DNA of 64,000 nt. Source: an uncultured Lentisphaeria bacterium. Lineage in GTDB: Bacteria > Verrucomicrobiota > Lentisphaeria > Victivallales > UBA1829. Of the stretch, positions 35,310 to 42,741 are shown piece after piece. How positions within the stretch are numbered: position 1 is the stretch's first letter; every line of letters begins with the position of its first letter. Both the position numbers and the translations under genes were made by a program. The stretch lies in assembly GCA_949282305.1 (NCBI GenBank), contig CASDPB010000039.1, positions 1-64,000 on the forward strand. Direction: 5' to 3'. A model generated the notes under the pieces. It was not told the origin of the DNA. It was given only the letters and a program-made list of their open reading frames with translations, and made no database searches.

Positions 35310-35962
35310 TGCAGACAAACGAACTGTTTACCGTTCAGGATCGAGAGGAGATTTATGCGTTTTTCCGGACTCGCGACCGCTGGCGCGATATTGTCCGCTG
35401 GCGGACGCTTGAACACGGCCCGGTGGATACGGTCTTTTACGGAGATTCCATCTTCGAGCTCTGGCCGACCGCGGAGGCGTTTCCGGAGCTGTCCCATTTG
35501 AACCGCGGCATCGGCGGCGACAATATCAACGGTCTTTATTTCAGGCTTGACGAGGACATCTTCCCGAATTCTCCCAGGCAGGTGGTAATCAACATCGGAA
35601 TCAACGGGATCGAACGGGATTTCGATGATTCCGTCGCCCGTCTGAAATTCGTCGCCGGACTGATGCGCGAGCGCGGCATTCGTGTCTGGTGCAACAGCAT
35701 TGCGCCGCTGCGGGCGCCCGATGCGTGGGATCGCTTTCAGTATCAGGAGAAGATCGTGGCGTTGAATGAGGTGTGCCGTGAACTTTTTGAACGGGAGTTT
35801 GCCGGATTCTTCGACCTCCATGCGTTGCTTCGCGATTCCAGCGGGCAGCTTGCCGCCGAATATGCCCTGCCGGACGGAACACATTGGACTTTTGCCGCGT
35901 ATCAGGCGGCGTCGAAACTGCTGCGGGAGAAACTGCTGCCGGAAGGGAAGGGAAAACGATAA
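35306..35962 (+). CDS. SGNH/GDSL-type esterase, probable sugar deacylase
   Basis: This 218-residue protein starts at ATG 35306, overlapping the hydrolase stop, with GGAG eight bases upstream. The SGNH blocks are in order: TVFYGDSIFELW with the nucleophile Ser (block I), NRGIGGDNINGL (block II Gly), VVINIGINGIE (block III, Asn within GING) and DGTHWTFAAY with the Asp-x-x-His pair (block V). No signal peptide is evident, so it is probably cytoplasmic. Its placement between a secreted hydrolase and a symporter suggests removal of acetyl or other acyl groups from imported oligosaccharides. A phospholipase-like activity is a less likely alternative. Confidence 0.88.
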   Translation: MMQTNELFTVQDREEIYAFFRTRDRWRDIVRWRTLEHGPVDTVFYGDSIFELWPTAEAFPELSHLNRGIGGDNINGLYFRLDEDIFPNSPRQVVINIGINGIERDFDDSVARLKFVAGLMRERGIRVWCNSIAPLRAPDAWDRFQYQEKIVALNEVCRELFEREFAGFFDLHALLRDSSGQLAAEYALPDGTHWTFAAYQAASKLLREKLLPEGKGKR

Positions 35963-38232
35963 TGACGTGGCTTGACTGGTTGATTGTAGTTGTCCCGATC
36001 GTTCTGCTGATCTGGGTGTCGGTCTATTCGCGGAAGTATGCGCGGGGCGTGGTGGATTTCCTTGCGGCGGGACGGATCGCGGGACGGTATGTGATGTCTG
36101 TGGGAGATATGGCAGCGGCGCTGTCCGTGATTACGCTCGTCGCGGGCGCGGAGCAGTATTATCAGACCGGATTTGCGGTGAGTTTCTGGGGGGCGGTTAC
36201 GGCTCCCGTCGGCGTATTCATGGCATTGACCGGATATTGTCTGTACCGCTGGCGCGAAACACGGTGTCTCTCCATGGGACAGTTCCTCGAACTGCGTTAC
36301 GGGAGCAAGTTTTTCCGTGTGTTCTGCGCGGTTCTGCGCACGGTTGCGGAGATGGTCACAAACGCCATCGGCCCCGCCATCGCGACGAACTTTTTCATCT
36401 ACTACCTCGGACTTCCGCACCGGATCACGATCATGGGGATCAATCTGCCGTGCTACGTAATCATCGTGACGCTCTGCCTGTGCCTTGCGATGGTGTTCAT
36501 CTGGCCGAGCGGACGCATTTCGCTTCTGATTACGGACTGTTTCCAGGGACTTCTCAGCTATCCGATTTTCGTGATCGTCGTAGGTTATGTCATTCTGAAT
36601 TTCTCTTGGACGGATGACATTGCGCCGGTCATGTGGAACCGTGTTCCGGGGCAGAGTTTCATGAATCCGTATGACATCTCGCAGCTTCGCGATTTCAATA
36701 TTTTCGCGTTGATCGTGACTCTGCTCGGTTCCGTCCTGAACCGTGCGGGCTGGATCGGGAACGATACCAGCGGCACCGGCAAGACGCCTCACGAACAGAA
36801 GATGGCGGGCGTGCTCGGCGCCTGGAAGAACGGTTTTTCCTACATGATGATCCTGCTGCTGGCAATCGTGGTGATCGTCTTCATGACGAGTCCGCACTTT
36901 GCGCACTCCGGGAACAAGTTCAAGGTCTCCAGCACGGAAATCCGTCAGGAACTCTCCGCGAAGATTCTGGACAGCGTCATTTCCGATCAGGCTGTCAGGA
37001 CGAAAGTCATGGATGAGATTCACCGGATTCCGGAAACGTTCACGGAAAAGGAGTGGGAACAGCCGCTTTCCCAGCAGAAAAATCCCGATACGCCTTATTT
37101 CAACGCGGTGCGCAACACGCTCGGCGACACGCCTGAAGCGCGCTACCAGTTCCAGAAATACCGTTCGCTTTACCAGCAGATGATGATGCCGTCGGTAGTC
37201 AGTAAAATCTTCCCGGCGGGAATGTTCGGATTGTTCTGTCTCCTGATGATAATGCTGCTGATCTCCACGGACGACAGCCGCATCTTCAACGCTTCCTCGA
37301 CGCTGATGCAGGACGTGATCCTGCCGATGTTCAAGGGGCGTCTGGACCAGAAAAAGCATCTGCTTCTCCTGCGCCTGACGAGCGTCGGCGTGGCGGTCTT
37401 TTTCCTGATCGTGTCGGTCTTCTTCGCCCAGCTGGACTACATCAACATGTTCACGACGATCATGTGCGCGGTATGGCTCGGCGGCGCGGGCCCGATCATG
37501 GTCTTCGGGCTTTACAGCCGCTTCGGCAATCTGACCGGCGCATGGTGTGCGATCATTTTCGGTTCGGGCACCTCCCTGCTCGGACTGATTCTCCAGCGCA
37601 ACTGGGCGCAGAGCATCTATCCCATGCTGGAACGGCTCGGTATGGTGGAATCGCTGAACACTTTCCTCGAAACGGTTTCCGCGCCGTTCAATCCGTGGAT
37701 TGCCTGGAGCATGGATCCCGTCAAGTTCCCGATCAATTCGTTCGAGATTTACTTCATATCCATGATCCTTTCCGTCGGCGGCTACATCGTCGGCTCGTAC
37801 CTCACCTACAAGCCTTACGATCTTGACAAACTTCTGCATCGGGGTGTTTATGCGGACGCTCCCGAACCGCCGAAAGAACGCTGGACGCTCCGGAACGTCT
37901 TCAGCAAAATCATCGGCATCACGGAGGAATATACGCTCGGTGACAGGATCATCGCCTATTCGGTCTTCGGCTACTCAATCGTCTACCAGATCGGGATCGT
38001 CTTCCTTTCGATTGTAATCTGGAACGCAATCTATCCGTGGCCGCACGAGTGGTGGACGATCAAGTTTTTCATTACCTCGCTGGTCGTCCCCGGCATCGTG
38101 GGAGTCATTTCGACGGTCTGGTTCCTGATCGGCGGCATCCGTGACGCCCGCAGGCTTTTCATCGATCTCGAAAAACGTGTCGAAGACCCCGACGACAACG
38201 GACAGATCCTGAATTCGGGAGACGGCAGGTAG
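35962..38232 (+). CDS. Sodium/solute symporter (SSS family) with a large soluble loop
   Basis: This 756-residue membrane protein starts at ATG 35962, its A shared with the TAA of the esterase gene. SSS features include VDFLAAGRIAGRYVMSVGDMAAALSVITLVAGAEQYYQTG, ETRCLSMGQFLELRYGSKFFRVFCAVLR and AEMVTNAIGPAIATNFF, with 13 or more hydrophobic helices. Between helices, residues about 310-410 form an unusual soluble loop (HSGNKFKVSSTEIRQELSAK to RYQFQKYRSLYQQMM). The family imports sugars, amino acids or organic acids with sodium. As the last gene of cassette D, it is the likely importer of the released sugar. C-terminal helices include GIVFLSIVIWNAIYPW. Confidence 0.9.
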   Translation: MTWLDWLIVVVPIVLLIWVSVYSRKYARGVVDFLAAGRIAGRYVMSVGDMAAALSVITLVAGAEQYYQTGFAVSFWGAVTAPVGVFMALTGYCLYRWRETRCLSMGQFLELRYGSKFFRVFCAVLRTVAEMVTNAIGPAIATNFFIYYLGLPHRITIMGINLPCYVIIVTLCLCLAMVFIWPSGRISLLITDCFQGLLSYPIFVIVVGYVILNFSWTDDIAPVMWNRVPGQSFMNPYDISQLRDFNIFALIVTLLGSVLNRAGWIGNDTSGTGKTPHEQKMAGVLGAWKNGFSYMMILLLAIVVIVFMTSPHFAHSGNKFKVSSTEIRQELSAKILDSVISDQAVRTKVMDEIHRIPETFTEKEWEQPLSQQKNPDTPYFNAVRNTLGDTPEARYQFQKYRSLYQQMMMPSVVSKIFPAGMFGLFCLLMIMLLISTDDSRIFNASSTLMQDVILPMFKGRLDQKKHLLLLRLTSVGVAVFFLIVSVFFAQLDYINMFTTIMCAVWLGGAGPIMVFGLYSRFGNLTGAWCAIIFGSGTSLLGLILQRNWAQSIYPMLERLGMVESLNTFLETVSAPFNPWIAWSMDPVKFPINSFEIYFISMILSVGGYIVGSYLTYKPYDLDKLLHRGVYADAPEPPKERWTLRNVFSKIIGITEEYTLGDRIIAYSVFGYSIVYQIGIVFLSIVIWNAIYPWPHEWWTIKFFITSLVVPGIVGVISTVWFLIGGIRDARRLFIDLEKRVEDPDDNGQILNSGDGR

Positions 38233-38333
38233 TCCGGTCCTGTCCGGAAAAGGAGAGGGTGCATCTTCTTTTCCGGGAGCCTGTGCATGTAAAGATACTA
38301 CATCTTTTTTTCGGATTTTATTTCATATAAACA

Positions 38334-38361
38334 TTGAAAAAGAGATTCATTGTGCTAATTT
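38334..38361 (+). promoter_or_regulatory. Promoter of the oxidoreductase gene
   Basis: TTGAAA (38334-38339) and TAATTT (38356-38361) are 16 bases apart. Transcription would start close to 38368, only a few bases before the ATG at 38372, so the mRNA may be leaderless or nearly so; no ribosome binding site is present. Confidence 0.55.
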
Positions 38362-38369
38362 TAGCGCAA
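38350..38369. promoter_or_regulatory. Palindromic operator over the -10 box of the oxidoreductase gene
   Basis: TTGTGCTAA-TT-TTAGCGCAA (38350-38369) is a 9-2-9 inverted repeat with one mismatch. It spans the -10 box and the probable transcription start. LacI-family operators commonly carry a central CG-like core and have this length, but no cognate regulator gene lies next to it. Confidence 0.6.
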
Positions 38370-38371
38370 TC

Positions 38372-39646
38372 ATGAACATGCACAAAAAAATATCAGTCAT
38401 CATCTTGGGCGCGGGCGGACGGGGCACAATCTACGCGAACCTGATCCGACTTATGCCTGAGAAAGCAGAAGTAGTTGCTGTGGCGGAGCCGCGCGACTTC
38501 TTCCGGAACCGTATTGCCATGGAGCATAACATTCCGGAGGTAAACAGCTTTACCGATTGGCATGATGTGCTCAAACGCCCGAAATTTGCGGATGCCGTCA
38601 TTATCACGACGCAGGACCGCATGCATGTCGAACCGGCGGTCGCCTTTGCAGACAAAGGATATAACATCTTGATCGAAAAACCGCTGGCTCCCGATGCGTC
38701 TTCCTGCCGCCGGATTGTGGAGGCTGTCAAGAAAAACAATGTGCTTCTTTCCGCGTGTCACGTCATGCGCTATGCGAATTATACCAGTATGCTCCGCGAT
38801 CTTATCAGGAACGGATCGGTCGGACAGATTGTTTCCATTGAACATCTGGAGCCCGTCGGACACTGGCGCTACGCCCATTCGTATGTCCGCGGCAACTGGA
38901 ACCGGGAAGAGACTTCCTCCTCGGTTCTGCTGGCAAAGTCGATTCATGATCTGGACTGGATCAATTTCATTGTCGGGCGCCGCTGCCGGAGTATTTCCTC
39001 GTTCGGCTCCCTGATGTTCTTCCGCGGGGAAAACCGCCCGGAGGGTGCGGCGGAACGCTGCCTTGACTGTCCGCTGGAGCCGTCCTGCCCCTATTCCGCG
39101 CCCCGGTTCTATCTGGAACGCTGGAAATCAGGACATATTGACAACTATATTGAATCCGTAACCAGTCCGCTTACCGAGGAGAATATTCTCAAGGCGATGC
39201 GGGAAGGTCCCTACGGGCGCTGCGTATTCGCCTGCGATAACGATGTCGCGGATCATCAGGTCGTCAACATGGAGTTTGAAGGCGGGGCGACGGCGGTGTT
39301 CACGCTTGCCGGCTGTTCCAAATACGGTGATCGCCGGACGACGATTTTCGGTTCTGCCGGAGAGATTTTCTGCGACGGGAAAAAGATTCTTCTTTACTCC
39401 TACCTGCGTGACCGGACGACCGAAATCAACATCGAACCGGACAACGGCACCCCTGCAAAATATCATGGCGGGGGCGACAAAAACTGTCTGGAGAGTTTCA
39501 TCGACGCGCTCCGCGAGAATAATCCCGAGCTCATTGTCAGCGGCGCCGATATTTCTCTGGAAACTCATCTCATGGTATTTGCCGCGGAACGCTCCCGGAA
39601 AGAAAAACGCACGATCCTCATGGATGAGCTGCGTTCGGAAAAGTGA
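38372..39646 (+). CDS. Gfo/Idh/MocA-family oxidoreductase
   Basis: This 424-residue protein opens with KISVIILGAGGRGTIYANLI, an N-terminal Rossmann fold with GAGGRG. DAVIITTQDRMHVEPAVAFADKGYNILIEKPLAP follows, containing the EKP motif with the catalytic lysine. The C-terminal alpha/beta domain binds the substrate (GHWRYAHSYVRGNW, DLDWINFIVG, VVNMEFEGGATAVFTLAG). A four-cysteine patch lies in the middle (AERCLDCPLEPSCPY), as in a subgroup of these enzymes. The family oxidises or epimerises sugars and inositols with NAD(P). A palindromic operator covers its promoter, so it is probably induced by a carbohydrate. It ends in overlap with, or 11 bases before, the ABC-F gene. Confidence 0.9.
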   Translation: MNMHKKISVIILGAGGRGTIYANLIRLMPEKAEVVAVAEPRDFFRNRIAMEHNIPEVNSFTDWHDVLKRPKFADAVIITTQDRMHVEPAVAFADKGYNILIEKPLAPDASSCRRIVEAVKKNNVLLSACHVMRYANYTSMLRDLIRNGSVGQIVSIEHLEPVGHWRYAHSYVRGNWNREETSSSVLLAKSIHDLDWINFIVGRRCRSISSFGSLMFFRGENRPEGAAERCLDCPLEPSCPYSAPRFYLERWKSGHIDNYIESVTSPLTEENILKAMREGPYGRCVFACDNDVADHQVVNMEFEGGATAVFTLAGCSKYGDRRTTIFGSAGEIFCDGKKILLYSYLRDRTTEINIEPDNGTPAKYHGGGDKNCLESFIDALRENNPELIVSGADISLETHLMVFAAERSRKEKRTILMDELRSEK

Positions 39647-39657
39647 CCGGTGCGCAG

Positions 39658-41550
39658 ATGGCGGACAGGGTTCTCTGGACAGGCGAGCATCTCAGGCTTG
39701 AAATCGGGCGTCAGATTTTGTTCAACGACGCTTCTTTTTCCATCAATGACGGCGAACGTGTGGCTCTGGTCGGGCGCAACGGATGCGGCAAGTCGCCCCT
39801 GATGAAGATCATTGCCGGGCTCGACACGTTGTCCGCGGGTGAAATCACGATGGCGAAGAACATCCGTATCTCCTATATGCCGCAGGATTTTACGCTGGAT
39901 CCCGATGCAACGGTCCGCTCGGTTGCGGCTGAAGGTGTCCAATATTTCACCGGCATGCTCAAACGCTATCAGGAACTTCCTGCGTCTTCCCCGGAACATG
40001 AGCGGCTTGAACATCTCCTGACATATCATAATGCGTGGGATACGACAAACAAGATTGAGACAATCCTTGCAAAGCTCAATTTGAATGATGCGGAGAAAAA
40101 ATGTTCGCTGCTTTCCGGCGGCGAACGGCGGCGTGTCATGCTGGCGCGGAGCATTATCGCGGAACCCGATCTGCTTCTGCTGGATGAACCGACCAACCAT
40201 CTGGATGTGGAAATGATCGCGTGGATTGAAGATTTTCTCGCGTCCTACAAAGGTGCGTGCCTGTTTGTAACGCATGACCGTTATTTTCTGGATCGTCTGG
40301 CAACCCGGATCGTAGAGCTTGACAACGGCAGATTTTTCTCCTGTGTCGGTTCGTATGCCGATTTTCTTGCGGCGAAAGAGGAGCGCGAATATAATGAAGA
40401 CGTGCTGGAACAGAAACGCAGGAATTTTCTCCGGCTGGAAGTCGAATGGGTGCGCCGTTCTCCGAAAGCCAGGCTGCGCCGCAATCTCGGCAGACTGAAG
40501 CGTTATGATGAGATTGCCGCGCAGAAGGGACCTGTCCGCACCGGCAGTGTCGAGCTGATCATTCCCAAAGCGATGCGCCTCGGAAACAGGGTGGTGGAGG
40601 TCAGAGAAATATCCAAGAGCCTCGGCGGAAAAGAGCTGTTCCGGAATTTTTCCTATGAATTCAGCCCCGGGGGAAAAACCGGCATTGTCGGCGGCAACGG
40701 GTGCGGCAAGACAACGCTGCTGAAGATCATCACCGGTCAGCTTCAGCCCGATTCCGGCGAAGTGTTTGTCGCGCCGACCGTCGAGTTCAATTATATTGAC
40801 CAGGGACGTATTGCCCTGAATCCGGAGAACAGTGTTCTGGAGGAGATTTCCGAGGGACACGATTTCATCAATCTGGGCGAGGAGAAAATTTCCATCTGGG
40901 GGTATCTGAAGCGTTTTCTGTTTGAAGACGACCGGATCAACACGAAAATCAAAAATCTTTCCGGCGGCGAGAAAGCGCGTCTGACGCTTGCCAAAATTCT
41001 GCGCGGCGGCGGCAATTTCCTGATTCTCGACGAGCCGACCAACGACCTGGATCTTTCGACGCTGCGCATTCTGGAAGAAGCGTTGATCCACTACGACGGC
41101 TGTCTTGTGGTGGTCAGCCACGACCGCTATTTCCTGAACCGTGTCTGCGATCATATCATTGCGTTTGAACACAATGCGGATCTTGTGACAAGCGTGGGCG
41201 ATTATGATTATTATCTGGCTAAGAAACAGGAGCGTTCCATGGCGGCGGAGCATCCGAAAGAACCGCCGAAGAGGAACAGCGGGTCCGGGATGTCTGCCAG
41301 GAGAAATCAGCCGAAAAAACTTTCCTTCAAGGAAATGCGTGAACTGGAATCTCTGGAAGGTGTGATTGCCGGTATGGAAAGCCGGATTTCCGAGATTGAG
41401 GCAATGTTTGCCGATCCGGATTTTTTCCGGAAACACGGCAGGGAATCCGCATCGCTTCAGGAGGAACTGGATCAGGCGAAAACGGACTTGGAGAACCATT
41501 ATCTCCGCTGGGAAGAGCTTGAAACCAAGCGTGCTTCTCTTGAGAAGTGA
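39658..41550 (+). CDS. ABC-F ATPase, Uup-like
   Basis: This 630-residue protein has two ABC domains and no membrane segment. The first has VALVGRNGCGKSPLMK (Walker A, with proline where threonine is usual), SLLSGGERRRVMLARS and LLLDEPTNHLD. The second has GIVGGNGCGKTTLLK, NLSGGEKARLTLAK and LILDEPTNDLDLSTL. The last motif is Uup-like, and a C-terminal coiled coil (about 555-628, FKEMRELESLEGVIAGMESRISEIEAMF) fits Uup. Such proteins act on ribosomes or branched DNA intermediates. I start at ATG 39658; a GTG at 39643 overlapping the upstream stop is an alternative. Co-transcription with the oxidoreductase appears incidental. Confidence 0.9.
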   Translation: MADRVLWTGEHLRLEIGRQILFNDASFSINDGERVALVGRNGCGKSPLMKIIAGLDTLSAGEITMAKNIRISYMPQDFTLDPDATVRSVAAEGVQYFTGMLKRYQELPASSPEHERLEHLLTYHNAWDTTNKIETILAKLNLNDAEKKCSLLSGGERRRVMLARSIIAEPDLLLLDEPTNHLDVEMIAWIEDFLASYKGACLFVTHDRYFLDRLATRIVELDNGRFFSCVGSYADFLAAKEEREYNEDVLEQKRRNFLRLEVEWVRRSPKARLRRNLGRLKRYDEIAAQKGPVRTGSVELIIPKAMRLGNRVVEVREISKSLGGKELFRNFSYEFSPGGKTGIVGGNGCGKTTLLKIITGQLQPDSGEVFVAPTVEFNYIDQGRIALNPENSVLEEISEGHDFINLGEEKISIWGYLKRFLFEDDRINTKIKNLSGGEKARLTLAKILRGGGNFLILDEPTNDLDLSTLRILEEALIHYDGCLVVVSHDRYFLNRVCDHIIAFEHNADLVTSVGDYDYYLAKKQERSMAAEHPKEPPKRNSGSGMSARRNQPKKLSFKEMRELESLEGVIAGMESRISEIEAMFADPDFFRKHGRESASLQEELDQAKTDLENHYLRWEELETKRASLEK

Positions 41551-41602
41551 TTGACTGTCTCTGCGGATTCATCTGTAAACGAATTGCCGCTTCTTTGCCC
41601 TC

Positions 41603-42463
41603 TTACCCCAGATTTGATCCAAGCAATGAGAAATAATGCTGCGGGGCATAAGGCGGAACATCGCCTTTCTTCATGCGGACAAGTTCCATGAGCAGAGTCA
41701 TGGAGCGCGATTCCAGAAAGGAAAGGAATTCCGTATGACAGGCGGGAATGTCGGCGATGATTCCGTGATTTTCGTCCGCCATGACGGATTTCAGGAACAG
41801 CGCCTTTGCCGTGGCGGTGCTGTCCGCGATCAACGGACAGATTTCCCGGCAGATGCCGCTCCGGTTTCCGAGACAGAAACCTGTAATTTTCGTGTTTTCG
41901 ACCACTTTGAACGCGAGCTCGGGAGCCGCGTCAAAATATTTTCTTAAAACAGACGAACGATCCATCCGGCTGACCTGAAAATCAAGAGCTGAAATTTCCT
42001 GCAGATCCGTTTTTTCAAGCGGCACTGCAGATTCCGTGTCATCTTCCGGGGATAACTGAAAATCAAAAGTCCGGACTTTCCGGATGCGCGGGAATTCCAT
42101 TTCAGCGAATCCGAGTTTCCGGTACAGCTCTGTTCCATACGGAGAAGAATCCAGCAGAAAAGAGGTTCCCCGGGGATAGGATGCCATGACCCGCTGCATC
42201 AGGTTCATGGCGATTCCGCGTCTGCGGCAGGATTTTTCGACGATCACCTTGCTGATGACGGCATGTTTTCCTTCATAACAGAAGGATACAGCGGAACCAG
42301 CCGGTTTTCCGTCTGCAATGGCGACGAAACAGTGTTCCGGGAACGGCTCCAGAGTCAGGAGCCAGTTTTCCGGAATCATCTTCCATTCGATGGTGGCTCC
42401 CAGCGCGATCAGACCGTCGATGTCGGAAAGCTCCATCCGCCGTATTGCAAAGTCCGTATTCAT
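41603..42463 (-). CDS. GNAT-family N-acetyltransferase with C-terminal acetyltransferase-like domain
   Basis: This 286-residue protein starts at ATG 42463. Upstream in-frame codons to 42697 give a low-complexity tail without homology-like features. Residues 1-140 are a GNAT domain (FAIRRMELSDIDGLIALG, VAIADGKPAGSAVSFCYEGKHAVISKVIVEKSCRRRGIAMNLMQRVM), with the acetyl-CoA loop CRRRGIA, followed by YRKLGF. The second half (ALDFQVSRMDRSSVLRKYFDAAPELAFKV, ITGFCLGNRSGICREICPLIA) resembles the Acetyltransf_18-type tail domain. The acceptor is unknown. The gene is divergent from the arginine decarboxylase gene and convergent with the ABC-F gene. Confidence 0.82.
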   Translation of the reverse strand: MNTDFAIRRMELSDIDGLIALGATIEWKMIPENWLLTLEPFPEHCFVAIADGKPAGSAVSFCYEGKHAVISKVIVEKSCRRRGIAMNLMQRVMASYPRGTSFLLDSSPYGTELYRKLGFAEMEFPRIRKVRTFDFQLSPEDDTESAVPLEKTDLQEISALDFQVSRMDRSSVLRKYFDAAPELAFKVVENTKITGFCLGNRSGICREICPLIADSTATAKALFLKSVMADENHGIIADIPACHTEFLSFLESRSMTLLMELVRMKKGDVPPYAPQHYFSLLGSNLG

Positions 42464-42650
42464 AAAGGTAAGATACACCGTGAAGGCAGCTTTTGCAACC
42501 TCCGGCAGACAGGGAATCCGGCGGGGCGCGGGGGAGTATGGAAAGCAGATCCGGTGTTGTCCGGGAGAGTTCTGTCCGGCTTGTTTCGGAAGGCGGGCAT
42601 GGCACCTTTGTCTTTCCCTCTGGAAAAGTGTTAAATTTTCATAAAATGAA

Positions 42651-42679
42651 TTGAATTTTATGTTGCCGAATTTTATATT
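42651..42679 (+). promoter_or_regulatory. Promoter of the polyamine operon
   Basis: TTGAAT (42651-42656) and TATATT (42674-42679) are separated by 17 bases. The predicted leader to ATG 42742 is about 55 bases and carries GGAGG. Confidence 0.6.
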
Positions 42680-42741
42680 ACAAGCATTTGTTTTCACCGA
42701 TAGTTAGGAAGACTTTTAAATGTGGGAGGAACTACCCGGGA

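Noticed and set aside
35902-37839. A 645-codon minus-strand frame opposite the symporter
   Set aside because: The sequence is a charged low-complexity shadow (long runs of H, R, D, E), and the plus strand encodes an obvious membrane transporter.
39565-41499. A 644-codon minus-strand frame opposite the ABC-F gene
   Set aside because: The plus strand carries both Walker A, signature and Walker B sets; the minus frame has no motif.
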